DNA of 64,000 bases from Eopsaltria australis (taxonomy: Eukaryota; Chordata; Aves; Passeriformes; Petroicidae), in NCBI GenBank assembly GCA_034509425.1, contig JAVTVJ010011652.1:1255001-1319000 (forward strand). The letters run 5' to 3'. The notes below the pieces were generated by a model, which made no database searches, was not told where the DNA came from, and worked only from the letters and a program-made list of their open reading frames with translations. Positions 23,898-38,800 of the stretch are shown piece after piece. The translations under genes were made by a program, and so were the position numbers. How positions within the stretch are numbered: the first letter of the stretch is position 1; every line of letters begins with the position of its first letter.

Positions 23898-26800
23898 GTA
23901 GGGGCGGGCGGCGCCGCCTCCGGCGCTGGAGAAAGCGGCTCCCCCCCGCTCCGCCGCGGGCCCGGGCTCGGCCGGCGGGAGCGCGGCCGCCGCGGGGCGA
24001 GGGCTCCGCGCCCGCAGGGGGGACGGGACGGGGCGCGGCGGGGCGGGCGCGGCCTGGGCGTCCCCCGGCCCCGGCTCCCAGGCCCCTCGCTCTGCCCGTG
24101 CGGAGGGAAATAATAAAAGCCTTAATGAAATGCAGCAGGGGAGTGGAACGTGTTGGCTTTTCCCCATGTGGGCGCCCGCCCCGGCTGCCTCGCCGCCCCG
24201 CAGGTGCCCGCTGTGGCTGAAGATGGCTTGGACGCGGTGATCTCAGAGGGGTTTTCCAGCCCAGCGGATGGAGTGGCTCTGCGAGCGCGGCCGTCGCGGG
24301 GCCGATGGCGGTGCTGGGAGGCGGCGGTGCCGCAGCACATGGGCCGGGGGTGCCTGGGCCCGGCGCTGCCCGCTCCGTGCTGCCCCGGCACCGAGCTGGT
24401 ACCGCTGAGCCCGCAGGACCGGACAGCTCCGGGCGGGACAGCCTGTCCGCCTCGCCGTCCCTCTGAGGAGTGAGCCTCGCGTGGAGCTGAGCCAGGCTGT
24501 GCCTGACCTGCCAGCGTGTCCCGTCTCCCGCTCTGCGCTGCAGGATGCGATCCTGACCTGACCCATCAAACACCTGCCATCCCACTGCCCATCAGCGAGC
24601 AAACGTCCCCCTGATAGCTCAGGGCTCACCCTGATGCACCATCGGTTTCTGTAGCGCTTTGGTAGCTCCATCCTGGGCTGCTTTGGTGCCGTGTGTGAGT
24701 CACTTTCGGTGCTTTTGTAGGGAAGTCCAGAATTTCAGCATGTTCAGTTTCATGAGTGCATAGTTTGGCTTAGAAACTAAAACATTGTAAAATTTAATCT
24801 TCTGGAAGTAGGTGCGTGGAAAAGAGTTTGGGTGCTCCTAAGCCATTTGTAACTCCCCTGTGGGCAGCCTGTCCCTGAGCCAGGTTGATCCAGCCGTGGT
24901 TAGTCAGGGAGGCGCATCAAGCGTTTGAAGAGCTGTTTGAATTGTGAACATCTGCTTGTGCACCGAGCGGTCGGTGTTGCCTCCTGTGCCACAGCTTCAT
25001 GGGCAGGAGGTGTGAAGGAGCCACGCTGGAATTCACAGCTGGTAATTCCTACAGCTGAGCTCTCCTGGTCTCCCACGAGCCTGGGAGGAGCTATTTGGAA
25101 AAGGACCTATTGGACGAAATGGTCTAAAAGAGTGAAATTACAGGGGTGTGATCAGTGCTCACTTTCCTGTCATTTATTCTGACCATAAATGCGCCCCATC
25201 ACCTTTGCTGTACAGCAGAAGCTTTTCTTAACCAAGTTTCATATGGATATTAATGGACTATTTATGACCTGCTTTGGCACTTTTTGGGTTTTTCCTGTAC
25301 ACTCAGCTTTGGAAATTCACGATTACCATCAGCACAAGATAGATTCTGCCTTGGAAGTATTCATTAGGTGTAAAAGGATAGTCTTACAGCTGTATGTTTT
25401 GATAATCTGAGACCAAAAAATAAGGCTCAAAATTTGGTTCTCTTGCTGAGTGACTGCTTCCCTCCAGTACTGTTGCCTCCAGAGGGCATTTGTTAAAATG
25501 ACAATAATCAGTTGCAAAAAAGACAAGTTTGGGCTATTCTTTAGAGAAAATTGAGCCTGTTGAAAGTGCTGAGAGCAGGGCTTCACTTCTGCTCTCTGAA
25601 AGTCTTCTCCTCCAGTTGACTTTAATTTCTAAGGAAATGTTACAGGACTAGAGGAATTAGTTCAAGGGAAAGTTACTGTAACTTGAGGACTGTCCCAGAT
25701 TCACCTGAGCTATTGAAACAGAAGCTGTACTTGGCACACCCAGGCCTGTAGGCTCTGTTCTTGGTGGATGTTCATCCTGAAACACAGGAGTTTCAGTGTG
25801 TTTTTGTTAGGCTAACATAATGCTTTTGTGATTATGTGGCTGGTGAGAAAGTTGTTCTTTGTAGGCAAAAAGTTAGCCAGTGGAAAAACTATTAAAATAC
25901 TCTTCTGTTTTATATCTAAAACTATGCAAAAAACATGGTAGCATACATAGTTAAATCAGTAGTTAAATTATGTTAACTGACGAGTCTGATGCCTAGAGTA
26001 AAAAAACTCAAGCAATGAAAAGGTAATGAGAGAAAGGAAATTATTCTAATAGTAAAATAAAATATATTGTTACTGTAGGTAAGTAAAATTGCTTACTCTT
26101 TATATAGTGTGATTTTGAGTAGATAGTGTCCCCTGCATTCTTATTGCTAACAAAACAAGAACATTTTAGGTACTACCAGGTTCCCTCAAGTAATTTTAGG
26201 ATGATCTATTAAACAGTCTTAATTTTCGTCTTTATTGCTTTCAAATGTAGATAACAGTATTCTTTTGAAAAAAAATGCAGTTAATGGAAGGGTCTGCTGG
26301 ATCTGAATATTTGGGGTAATGAGTACACTGACTTATCTTTATTTTATTGAGAGTGGTGTATGGCTTCAGATCCCTGTAACATTTTGATGTGCGGTCAGAT
26401 TTATGAGAAACACGAATGGATTTGAAGAAGTTTCAGAAAACATTCATTCAGTAGCCATTTCCTTAGTTTCTTTTTCAGGGTGTGTTTTTCTAGTCTTGAG
26501 AAACTCGGCTGGCACCAGGTAAATGAAGTGTCTGAGGAATGGTGCCATAGGTGGAGGGGAAGGCAGGCAGCAGCGTCTGTGGCTGGCTGCTGTCACATTG
26601 CTGCTTCTGCTTTACTTCTAACCAAGGTCAGGAGATTGAACCTGAGGCAGGTGTTTTGTAGCTGCTCACTCAATTCTCAATGGCAGCTGTGAAGCTCTCT
26701 GGGGCTTGAGCAAATTTGCTTGGCTGTTTGGCAGAGCTCTGAGCAGCACCAAGGACACTGAAGCTGTCTGTGTGCAAGATACTCTTATCTTTCACCCATG

Positions 26801-29800
26801 CTGAATTTTCCAAGTCCTGTGTGTTAGACTCAGATACCTGATACTGATCATTCTTCAGCTTGCTCCATTACCAAGTTTAAGGTGAGCATCATGAAGAGAC
26901 AAGATCTCTGTATTGATGATATTTTGGGCTTCAAAGTGTTTGAGTTTTAATCCTCAAACAGTTTTTTGGAATGGTTTAATAAAGTAGTTTCACTTTAAAT
27001 ATTACTATTGCCTAACTGTACTTTACGTGATGTTTCCAGTGGTGCACACTTCCATTCAGCTGATCCTTATAGTGCTATGGGTAAGACTTAAAACAAAAAA
27101 AAGCAATTTGGCAAAACTTTGTTAACGGTTGGTGGTAGAACCTGAGGAATGGTAGCAAACTTGACTAACAACTGAATCATAACAGTAGTTGATTACCTGC
27201 TTGGAAGATTGCCTTGTTTGTCTCTGGTTTTATTGGCACTGCTGATACCTTGCCCTTAAAGACAGAGTTATATTCTACAATAGTCCCTTTTCTATTCAGT
27301 TGAAAACAGGAGTCAGTGATCAAAGTGTCTGGAGGTAAAATTACACTTCAGCAGTGCCACTGTCATAGCCACATTTCTGGTCACTTTGCTGAATTACAGT
27401 GGTTAACAGCAGCTGTTAACCACACACATACTAAAGGTGTTTGTATTGCTTGGATTTTTTCTTCATTTTCTAAAGGTCTAGCCTTGCTCTGTGTTTGCTG
27501 GCTGGATTTGATAAGTGTGATGATTTCCAGTCTCTAGTCCCAAGCACTATGGCTCTGTATGGTTTTTTTTTTTTTTTTAATTATGATCTGTATGATCTCT
27601 TAAAACTTCTTCTTATAATGCCAACACCTTTGAACAAGGGAACATCATGTATCTTCTAAGGAGCAGACTAGACTGCCAGTCTGACAGCAGTATCTCAGAG
27701 CAGTACCTTTTAAATGAATGCTATTGACAAACTCCTAATGTGGTCTGACAAATTTATTCTTCTTTGTGGCAGATGGGTAATTTTTATGGCCAGAGAAATT
27801 TCTTAGGATGCCTTGTTGGCTGCTGTCTTCCCCTCTGTAGTCATCTGCTCTATAGTTTATTTTTTCCCAATGTACCTGTGTGTATATCTTCATACACAGC
27901 AGCCATCATTCCCCAGCAGAACCCATCCTGCTTGAATGTATTAGAGTTCAAATGTTTTTCCCACTTTATTTTCTTGTGTTGAACCCCATCTTTTTTTCAG
28001 AAACTCGTGAAGGCAAATCTTTTGGTGTGAACTTAGTAGTTGGTCTTTATCAGGCAGTGGTTTCTTTAGTTTTCCTGCCCTGTATTTTCAAGGAAGCTGT
28101 AAGACTGCAGGATGCAAATTCGAGGTTTAATTAAATTTACTTGTACACACTTCCACAGATTTGAGTAAAATCAAGGCATATGGAAGCACAGATGCAGGAG
28201 CTGACTTACAGTATTTGTACCTAACACTTATCTTCTTGTACTTACACAGGTGATTTTTATTTTTTTTATTTTTTAAACAACTGTTTGGTAATTGAGCCTT
28301 GTAGGTTTCAGCAAAGGCAACTGATGTGTGACCAAAAGCTTGGTTTGCCCATGTAAGCTGGAGGCCTGGTAATAGGTTTGCATATTCTGAGTCAAGGTTT
28401 GGAGTAATTGTAAAGTGATGAGTGTAGTGCCATCCCATACATTCACCTTTACAGGAGAAGGTGTTCTAAAAATGCTGCCCAGGCACCTTTTGGAAATCGT
28501 TTGCACCTGGCTGGTGCTGCTGGTGCCATACTGCATCCCATTGAAATAGGGATCACTTGGGTTTAGCAGAAGGAATCTTTGAGCCTAAAGTGGGGAACAA
28601 GGGAAAAACTGATGACTTTTGTTTATCCTCTGACAGCACTTTGCAGTTTTTTGCACACTGTACACATATGCCATGGTTGTTTGGGAGTTTGCACAACATT
28701 CTTGAAGTGATTCTTCCTATTCCATGTACACTGGGAGGAGGAATGTGGTGGCAGCAATTCCATTAAAGCTTCTGGTGCTGACAGGGGTAATTTGCTCTCT
28801 AATGATATATCCAAAAAGCCAGGTGTTAGTTTACTTCTACCAACAAAATATGACTTAATTAGGATAGCTTGTTTCACCCAGAGCAGAGGACTTCTTGCAC
28901 CCTCAGCTCTTTTTCTTGCCTGTACCAGTAAGGACATGCCTGGTCCATGGTATGGAAGCAAAAACAGTGGAATGACACTTGCTTCCTTTGACAGCTGTAC
29001 TTCTTTTCTGAGTAAATAAGTAGGTTTGAAATCCTGAAGTGGCATTACTTATTGATTTGGCATGGAATGGCTCTCCATTGACTTGAAGGCCACTCTGGTT
29101 TGCAATATAAATGCTAAAGTATATGCATGTAGCATTTTTATACTTTGGGTTTTTTCTTTAATTTGTGTTTTTTAAGATGCGGCTTTAGGAAATGGGTTGA
29201 TTAATTTTTTAATAAAAAGAGTAGGAAGAGTCACCACCTCACTCTGTGTGAATGAAGGTGTCTTTTCTGTTCACTGTGAATTATAGTCATTATATACTTT
29301 TACCCTTACGGCCTTGTTTTAGTAATAAGTGCTTTTCAGCCATAGTAAGTACCTAATATATAAAACATCTAATTTAGAAAATACTTACATTTTGTTAGCA
29401 AATTCAGGTTCAGGAGACACAGGTTCACAACTGAAAATCAAGAGACCAAGTTATAATTAAAGGAGCTTCTCCACACAGACTCACCTACTTAATTTAATAC
29501 TGATAAAGGGCATTGATATGTGTTTACAGGATAGTCTCTTTTGACCAGCTGAGCTGTGGAGTGAGTAGTTGGTGAATAAGTGAGGTCATTGTTGAGAAGG
29601 AATATGCTGTGTTCAGTCATGTTGACTATTTTGGGGTTTTACTCTTTTACCATGAGAAAGAGCAGGGCTGGCTGGGAATATGTTGTGGTTGGGTTAAGAG
29701 CTATAATCCAGAATATTTTGTTATTTTCTCCTTCAGGGCTTATGATTCAGAGTTCTCTGTTCATGGAGCATGTGAAGAAAGCTGTCGAGGGTGGGGCAAA

Positions 29801-32800
29801 TCTGTATTTACATTTTTCAGTCATTTGTAAAGTATCAAATGGCAAGAATGACTTTGCCTTAAAGGCGAGCAAACATGAGCAGTTCTCAAGTATGAAGGAG
29901 CTTGAGTTGTATTTGTTGACACAGCTTTCATTCCATTTCTTGCATCTGGATGGTAGAAGTTTCTTCCCTTGTTTTCCTGAAGGGAACAGGGAACAGCTTG
30001 GCAGTGGAGCGGTGATCAAGAGCCTTTGTGTTCTTGTGTAGGAAGTGTGTTGTTTCACCAGTGTGGTTTCTTGTTTGTTCATTTACCTGTTGGTTTTCTG
30101 GTTTGTTTTTTTTCCTGCTTCTTGAGCATGGGAGGTGGGTAGAAATTTTGGTGGGAGACCCTGGTTTTCCTGGTGCAGGGATCAGCTACCCTGCAGGTAC
30201 CTGTATGTTGCATCAACTATTCTTTCTAGGATTGATCTGTAACCTGAGCCAGTGTGGGTTTAAAATGGTCACTGCAAACCAGTATATCCACCTTGTAATT
30301 TTTGAACTCAAATCAATAGGATTGTTTAACTCTACATTGACCAAAAATCGATTGTTTTGGGAGCTACCATCTTTTTCAGACACTTCATAATTGCTTCAAT
30401 TCTAGAAAGCTATCCAGTTCATAGGATATTAATAGGCTATTAATGAAGTTTATGACCCATGTTATTTAAGAAGTCTGTGTAGACAAACAGAAGAGTTTTC
30501 AATTTAATCAAATGGAGAGCTAATTTGGGAAGAGGTACTGCTATATTAACTGTTTTCTTTTTTTTCCTTGTGTAGCTATTGGCGAATATGAAGAGCTTAG
30601 AGCAGAAAATAAGAAAACGAAAGAAGAGGTTTGTATATATTGATTATTCATTTAATACTAAAATGCTAAATACCAGAATGCTGTGTCAACGGTGCCAGGT
30701 TGTTGACTGCTTTTTTGGGTTCACTGTTACTTACTAATAATAAGTATTATTTGTACCTATGTTTTAAGGGACAATGAATGCAGCTCTCACAACTATTCTG
30801 GCTGTCCCACTCCAGAAAAGTTCCTGTAAATATATTTTAAGTGATTGCTGCTTTACCAGGTTTGCCTGTGATTACAGTGGGAGCATAGACCAAGTCACAT
30901 GTTCAGATAAAATTGTTTCTCTTTGATCTAAGTCTTGTTTTATTACAACTTCATTTGTCAGGGGACTTGAAAAGAAAAAGAGAGGACAATTTCTCTCATC
31001 TTCTCAACATTCAGAATGTAGGAATATGATTTCTGAAGGTAGTGAACAATGCAGGGGAATTGGTGCTACACTGTATTGTAAAAACAATTCTCCTTTCTCC
31101 AGTATGAGTAAGCTGAAGATGTAAGAAACCTGTTAATTTTCAAGTTCCTGTTAGCTGCCAAGAGACATAGGTTTAATTCAGCATCTTCTGAAGGCATTTT
31201 GGAAAGATCATTTTTAGTTACAAATGTTGCAATTCAAGTCTGTATTGAGAAGACCTTGTCCTTGTCTCTTTTCTTCTTATTAAAGATAATTTGAAACTTA
31301 TGTTCACTTATGATTCAGCAATATGTGTATTTCTACTGAGCTCAGCATATTGTGCTTAATTTCCTCCTGTCCTCTGACTTCCTTGTCCTTTTCACTTTGC
31401 TTGTTGCTGCATTCCTGTTCTGCTGTCCTTCACCAATGTCTTGGATATCCCAGGAAATCTATCTTCTGTCTTTGCTGTTTGAAAGAAATGCTCAGAAAGA
31501 AAGGAGAATGAAATTAAGTTAGACCAAGATTCCATCCAGCCCAGGATGCTGTCTCTGACAGCAGAAAGGGAAGCGTGTAGGAGTATGTTTAACACCTAGG
31601 CAAGTTTCTCTTGCAGTCTCCAAACCATTTTGCAGCCTGGGAGCTTCCTCAGCTGAAAGTGATTTCAGCATCCTGCCCTCCACTGCTGTCTTCCTTTAGT
31701 TTGTCTCTTGCTGGCTGTTGGCTTCTGTCGCATGTGGGGAGTGCCATGCCAGGAGATGTGTACACCCCATGAATTTTTCAGGCTCCCAGCTTTGCCCTGA
31801 TCCCAGATCATGCCAGCTTTGCTGTTTCTTCAGCAAAGCTTTGTTGAGCTTGGGGAGGGAGGGATGGGGACACTTTCCCTGAGCTACATTTCTATTTTTT
31901 TTTTTCCTTCAAAGGGAATTCCAATGAAAAATTTTATTTCTGAAATTGAGATGGGATGAGATGTTCTGAGGTTGTTTCTTCCATTCTGCTCTTCTTGCCT
32001 CCTTGCTTCTCTCTCTCACAAGACTTCTTTCCTACAGCTGCATATCTCTAGCTACTCCTGTGTGTTTCATCTGGAGGCTGCTTTGAACTTTTTCAGAATT
32101 GAAACTTGCGTAACACCTGAAAATCCTCCAAGCCTGAGCACATGGGGATTACATTCCCAGCTGAGCAAATCAGTTAAGCATGTGCTCAGGGCTGGATTTT
32201 CAGTTGTTACGCAAGTTTTCTCCATCCAAAAACTCCATCCTGGAAATTCGTGTGCTTGTGTAAGCAGTCTTGATTCATTGTTTAAGTGGTTGTGCTCAAA
32301 TGGTTAAGTGTGAGGCCCTAAGTGCATTTCTTTCACAAAAAAAAAAAAAAAAAAAGAATTAACTGCTACAGAGTTCATGATTATATTTGCTTCCAGTGCC
32401 AGTACTGGAAGAAATTGTTCCTTGTGCTGTGGGCCTAATCCTAGAAGGTCCTCAGCATCTCTTGCTTTGTATCTTAGTTTGTGCTTTGCAGGATCAAACC
32501 TGCAGCTGGAAAAACGTAGCACAGACTTTCTCTGCCTGTGGGTCTGGGTTGTGGGTGACTTCTGTTCCAGTTTCTGCCACTGTCTGTCAGGAATGTCAGC
32601 AGATGGCTTCCTCTGTATCAGTTGTGGTCACGCAATTGCGTTGACAGCAAAATGAGAAGTTAATTTTTTTAGCAGGGGACTTGCAGACAGTGTGTAGAAA
32701 GTGCCACAGAGAAAGTAAATAGCAGTCTGTGTGTATGTGCTTTTTTTTTTGGTGGAATACTTTTCTAAGTCATTACTATGCTTGTATGGCTCTGAAAGAT

Positions 32801-35800
32801 GGGCTGTGCATGCAGAAATTATCCTAGTTTCCATTAGACACACAGAACTTAGTGGATAATGGGCAGCTAACTTAAGATAAAATTTTAATTTTTGAAAATT
32901 TATGCTCTTTGTTCCATATTTTTTCTTAAAATTAGAAAATAAATTGACTTTTATGTGGGTTACTTTGTTCAAAGCACAGCTGCTTTAAAGGGATGCTAAT
33001 AACCATGAAAAATCAGAAGCAAAATATAAGATCTTTGATCCACCACGTCTCTTCCTCATTGCCTTGCAAAACTGCCAATTTGGAAACCACTGGCGGAGTC
33101 TCTGACAGCATTTCCCCATTTTTTGTTAGTGTTTTTAAATACTTTTAGAAACAATGGAGCCAAAATGATATTGGCAGATTACGTCTCTTAGGTCACCTTT
33201 TTTTACTGATGTTGCCAACAAAACATTCATACCAGCCCCCCAAAAAATGGATAAGTAACGTTCAGCTGCACACAACTGTGGGTAACTTAATATGCAGTTC
33301 TGACATATTCAGAGTCAGATCATGAATAAATATTTGACTACTTGCTAATCAGACAGAAATGACTCTGAACGCTGGTTTTGACAGTGTTTTGTCATGCTGC
33401 CAGTAGGGAAAAAAAACGCAAGACAGCTATCCAAAACAGTAGGTGTAATACTGTATCTGTGATATATCATTGTGGTATTTGCTCTGTTAAAGCACGTGGA
33501 TGGAGTGGATTATATGTTTTGTCTGCAAGTGTGAGAGTGGGGAAGGGATTCTGCCTTGATGACATGCTCATTGTTTCTCTAAGTAGAATATTGCAAATAT
33601 CATTGGATACTTTTGAGCACTGCACCAAGCTCACAGTTTTAGAACAAGCATTAAATCTGCATACATTTCACAATCTGTGTAAATGGGAAAGAATTGTGTC
33701 TTGTGTTGCTTAGCAATGGTTTAATTGACTATATGACTACTACGTGAACTTCTTGCATCTTAATATCTGGGCTGAACAATCTCCCTGTTGTTTTTGCCCT
33801 TTGAAGGCCTTGTACTGAAGTCTGTAGGAGCTTATGTGCAAAATAGTTGGCAAAAAAGAAGCCTGTTAATAGAGAATAGACAAGAAACTAGAAATTAAAG
33901 TATTGCCTTGTAAATTGGGTACCTAGAAGGCAAAAATCTGAAAGGAGTGGGATCGAGGAATCTTCTGAACTTGGGCCTGCAAAGATGAAGAATATATGGA
34001 GTTATTCACAAAATTAATTTTGGCATTGGGACTGTTAATTTCTAAAAATACAGATGCAATGTATTTTTACTGCTGAGAGATTATCATTGACTCCTGCAGC
34101 CAGTTCAGGACTGCAGTATTTTCTGCTTACATTGTTGGGATTTTTATATGTGAGATAATGGTGGTATAAATATTAGATTACTAATACTAGACATATTAAA
34201 TAAAATAGCATAAATGCATATTTTACTTTGCAGGGGAGATGGAACTCCTGATTAAATTTAAAACAGAAAATTGACTGGCATTCCAGGAGTTACAAACTTC
34301 TTTATTTTTATTCAAGGGTACTCTTTTAGTTTGAAGCTATCCCTTAACACTGACAAGGGGAAGCTTAGTAAATACACAGAAACTGTTTCTCTTCAACAGT
34401 TGCATGTGCTTGGATGTGGAAAGTGAACAGTAGATTTTATAGTAATTTGCCTTTTAATATTTAGGAATAGTGATACTTTTGTCTGTTAATAATACTATTG
34501 TATATGCCTCAAATTCCTTTTTTGAAAATGAGATGGTTATGAACTTTTAAGACTTCTGTGGAGAATTTTATGAGCAACTCATACTTCTAAATTTTGATTT
34601 TTAAACTTCTCAGTCTGAAAGATAAGGTCAATTTATTTTAAAGGGGGACAGTATTTTTTATTATGAAACATAGTTTATAGACTTTTTATTTTTGTGTAAA
34701 TTTCAAATGTGAAACAGTTTCAGCAGTTAAAGAAAATCTCAAATTTTTTGAATTCTTGAAAGATAAACTAAAGGGTATTTTTTTGGAAGGACCTGTAACA
34801 GCTCTGCTTGCGTGGCTCTGATTGCAAGACAGAAGGCAAAGTGCTTTCCATTGATCATTTCAGCAAGGGCAGCAATCTCCTGCTCTCCTTTTCTTCTTCC
34901 TCTTTCATTCTGAAGCACAGTAGCAGCAAAAGGAAGGTATTGAGAAAGCTGCAACTGGGAGCAGGAATTGCTCTGCAGAGACCCAAGCCTAGAGACCCTG
35001 ATTGTGCAGAGAAATGTCGCAGTTATGAGGAGAATAGTCACTTGCCGTGGTCCAAATGGAGCTCTCTCTGCAAATAGCACTCGAGGTGAAGTGGAATAGG
35101 TCATTTAACTTCCCCTTTCACTGCACAGGGAAAGCTGCTATGCCTTACAGCGTGCTGCTTGGAAGATTTTAAAGGAGTTTTTCCTGTTGTTGGGATAAGG
35201 GAGTGTGCGATGTCCTCAGCATCGAGGTTTCCATCAGTAGGAAAGTTGTTGACTTCCACAGGCAACAGATGAGGTCTTTAAGATGCTAATGTTCCAGGGA
35301 TTTAAACTGAGCACTAAAGGCGTTTGCTCACTTCATGTGCAGTGGGCTGAAAGCTTGCAGTGTGCAGAAAAATCCGTGGGTGAGGTATTTCAGTGTGGCC
35401 CCAGTGGCTTTCTTGGGAAATCCGAAGAAGCAGCAGCTCCCACCAATTCCCCTTTCGCAGCAGAACTGTGCTCTGCAGGAGCGGCCAGAAACACTTTCTG
35501 CATCTTTCACTACCTTCTTCTCTAGGCCGCACTTCTGCCACGAAGGTAACACAAATTTTTGCTGAGGAAACAGAGGGAGGGCAGTGAGCAGCAAGTTTCA
35601 TGCACAGATTTCCCTTCCCCACCTCTCCTGGGCAAGATTCTCTCAACAGGTTCTTTGTTAACAGGGCCCCAGGAAATGGTGAGTCCTCGTCCGGCGCCGC
35701 TTGTTCAGCACGTCTTTGCTCCTTCTGCAGTTCTGCCTTGTTCCACAGTCCTTAGGCAGCTGGTGACTGACCTGTCCCCCTGCTCAGCCCCTGTCCCTTG

Positions 35801-38800
35801 AAGCTTCATCACCCCAGTACCATGAGAAGAGAGATTGCTTGTTGAGTGCAGCTCCTTTTGCTCTCTAGAGAGCCATCAGCTGCCCCTGAGGCAGCACCAA
35901 TGGCATCCTTGCCTTTCCCGAGAGCAGATCCTTCTTTGGGTCCCGTCCAAGGTCCTCTGTAGCTGATAGAAGAGTTCTCTTGAATTTGGCTGCCTTTGAA
36001 TCAGATTCTTCCCCTTCTTGTTGCTTAACAGCAGGCTCCTTTCCCAGCTAACTCAAAGTGGCTCCTCATGTGGAAAAACAGAAAATCGAGCAAAATCATT
36101 TCAGGGTTGGTTGTTTTTTTTTTTTCCCAGTTCTGTTCCAGTGGTTAGCATCCTTGTAATTGGAGTTGCACTGTAAGGAGCTCAGTCACACAGATCTCTT
36201 CCAGAAGTTAACTCATGGTCTTAGGTTGATTTATTGCTGTGAGCATGCCCAGCTGCATGTGAGGAAGGATGTGTGTGTAAGGCACCATGTGTGCCAGTCA
36301 TGCTTCCCCCTGGGTCATGTGTTTTTCACACTGTGGTTAATCACTGGCTGTGTCTCTTGTGAATTTTATTCATTTCTTTGAGTTCTTTCATTTACTTACA
36401 GAATGGGTTTTCTTAGAGAAGTCTACTTAACATCTGTTTTATTCTTTCTTTTTGAAGAAACCGTTCCATCATAAGATCAGTGATTGCAGGCCTGTGTAGT
36501 GTTAGCAATAACCACAAAATTAATAAAACCGGGGTGATGGGAACTCCTTACAGCATGAAAATGAGTGCCTTTCTCCCTACAAAGCTGAAGCTTTGCTAGG
36601 GATGTAATGAATCTAAACAGCATGTCCCTGATGATTGGCTTTGAGGTTTTCCTTGCACATGGTAGGTATAGAATTGTAGGCCTCTTTTCCAAGTCTGTTT
36701 GTGTTAAAGAAACTAGACTTAAAGCCTATTTTTGACATGCAAAGTACTGCTTCTACTGTTGGTGTAACATGGATAACTGTTTGTATCAGTTTTGGATAAT
36801 GTGTCTCTTTAAAATATTTTCAGAGTAGCTCTGAATCAGGACCTAAATCAAGTACAGTGTGCCAGTTTGGTTAGGAAATACTCCGAGTAATTAATTTTTT
36901 ATGCATAATTTCCATCAGTCTTACATGGCTGAAAGGAAAAAGAAATGCTTTGATAGGCTTCTGTATATTATTGTGCTGGCAATTGATCTTGGTTGATTTT
37001 GCATGTTGTGACTGACTGCTAATTAAACAACTGGGATCAGTGTTTCATTTCAATTTTCTCTTCTCCTACAGTGTGACAAAATCAAGCAAGAACGAGATGA
37101 GGCTGTCAAAAAGCTGGAGGAGTTTCAGAAAAGTAAGCTGATAATGTCAGTGGGATTTTCTTGATGTGGACAATTATGAACATAGTTCTGCACACTCTGC
37201 AGCAATGTTAAGAATGCTGAGATTCAGGTCCACTTGCTGTTTCTCCTTGAAAGCTGAGTTTAAGGAGCTAATCCAGTGAGACTTTTTCCACAGTCAGATT
37301 AAATGCTGTTGCAACATTTGTACTCTCTGGCACAGTCATTCTCAAGGTGCAAAGTGGTGCAAATACCATGGTGCAAATGTGGCTCTGTCTCACCTGGATT
37401 CTGCAAGTGACTTTTGGAATGACGCATGTTAGAAGTAAGTGGGATTAGATACTGTTGCTGAGATTCCTAATAATAATAATGGCAATTTTGTTCATGAAGA
37501 GTAATACTACTTTAAGCATAGACACACCAATAAAGATTTTTAGGATGAACTACTCTCGCATGGTAATTTTTAGAGCAAGTTCTGTCTTGTCTGGGCTGTG
37601 AGAACGTCAATATTCAGTTTTACACTTTTATGGTAATGGTTCTATTGAAACCGTATGGTGTCTGGAAGCAACAAAGCACATCTAATGGGAGTGGAAGTAT
37701 CCTAGTGGAATAGCTCCTTAGAAGAGACAATTACAATGGGATTGTGGTCTGTTATGTCTGGTTTGTGCCAGTACAGTGAACTGCACGATGAAGCATCAGA
37801 AATGTGGATGAAGTTAATGCAGGAGGAGGAAATCACATGGTCTGTACTTTTGTGTGACTGTGTTAATAGAGGAATTTGCTCACTTCTGGTTTATAATAGT
37901 TCGTGTGATACAATTATGGAAAATAATCTGAAATCAAGAGGAATTGTCTACTGCCTTGAATGATCTTAGGTAACTGCTCTGTGAAGCAAGGATGTTCTCT
38001 AAGAAGTGTAATTCCTCTGGAAAAACGGCTGCCTGTTTTGTTTTTGTTATGATATGAGGAATACTGGAGTGTGGCAGAAAATGTCAAGTAGTTAAGGCTT
38101 AAAATTTGAGGTAATATTTGATGTTGTAAGATTTTATAGGTTTCTTTTATCTTCCTTTCACGTTTTTAAAGGACATACCTTGTAAACATAGTGATAAAAT
38201 GCCAGGAATATTAGGATTTTAAAGCAATAATAGAGCCCATTATTTAAACGACAATATAAAAGGCAATTATATTGATGAAGAGCTACATTGGCTTTGTGTC
38301 TGTGAATAAACTTGGCCTGTACTCAGCTTCTATTTGTTCTCCTGGCATAAACACATATTGTGTGTGATTCCAGTTTAATGGGGCCCCGTTTGTATGCCAA
38401 GCAGCTGCATTTTAGGCCCTATTGCGTGATTTCATAGCTCTCTGAAAATTGGTTCTATTGAGCACAAGAGATAGAAGGTGGTGGTGGGGGGGAAAGCTTC
38501 AACACACAATCATTTCTTTTCAATTGGAGCCAGCAAGGTTGATGACAACATGACCATTGTGTTATAATGATAAGACCACTAAGGATCTGTACCTCTCATC
38601 AAGGCTTTCACACAACAGCAGATACAATTTAATTCACTGCTCTGTCAGCAGTGCTGATACCATTATGCCGTCTGTCTCCACAGTTATAATCACTGTCCTC
38701 CGAGAAATGCAGTTGAAATGATCTTGAGCAGTCAAAGAAACTCTCAATTAAGGCTGCCACTTCCAATGTGTCAGATTGTGTCTTATGCACTTGGTACAAT

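Larger units (their letters stand above)
23545..24480 (+). promoter_or_regulatory. SHTN1: CpG-island promoter of SHTN1
   Basis: G+C content and CpG density jump abruptly just after the CR1 tail and stay high through exon 1 into the first 600 bases of intron 1, unlike anything else in the window. GC-box (SP1-type) sequences include GGGCGGGGCC near 23568 and GGGGCGGAG near 23785, with more in intron 1 around 24020-24050. No convincing TATA box is present, so initiation is probably dispersed. An 8-base inverted repeat, GCACATGC (23651-23658) with GCATGTGC (23684-23691), resembles weak NRF1-type sites. The transcription start cannot be set exactly. If the CR1 tail is not transcribed, the 5' UTR is at most about 300 bases. 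Confidence 0.85.

Noticed and set aside
23472..24585. Long GC-rich frames on the minus strand (231, 131 and 308 codons) and GC-rich + frames around exon 1
   Set aside because: They lie in the CpG island, are dominated by Arg, Pro, Ala and Gly, and overlap SHTN1 exon 1 and each other. This is what high G+C gives by chance.
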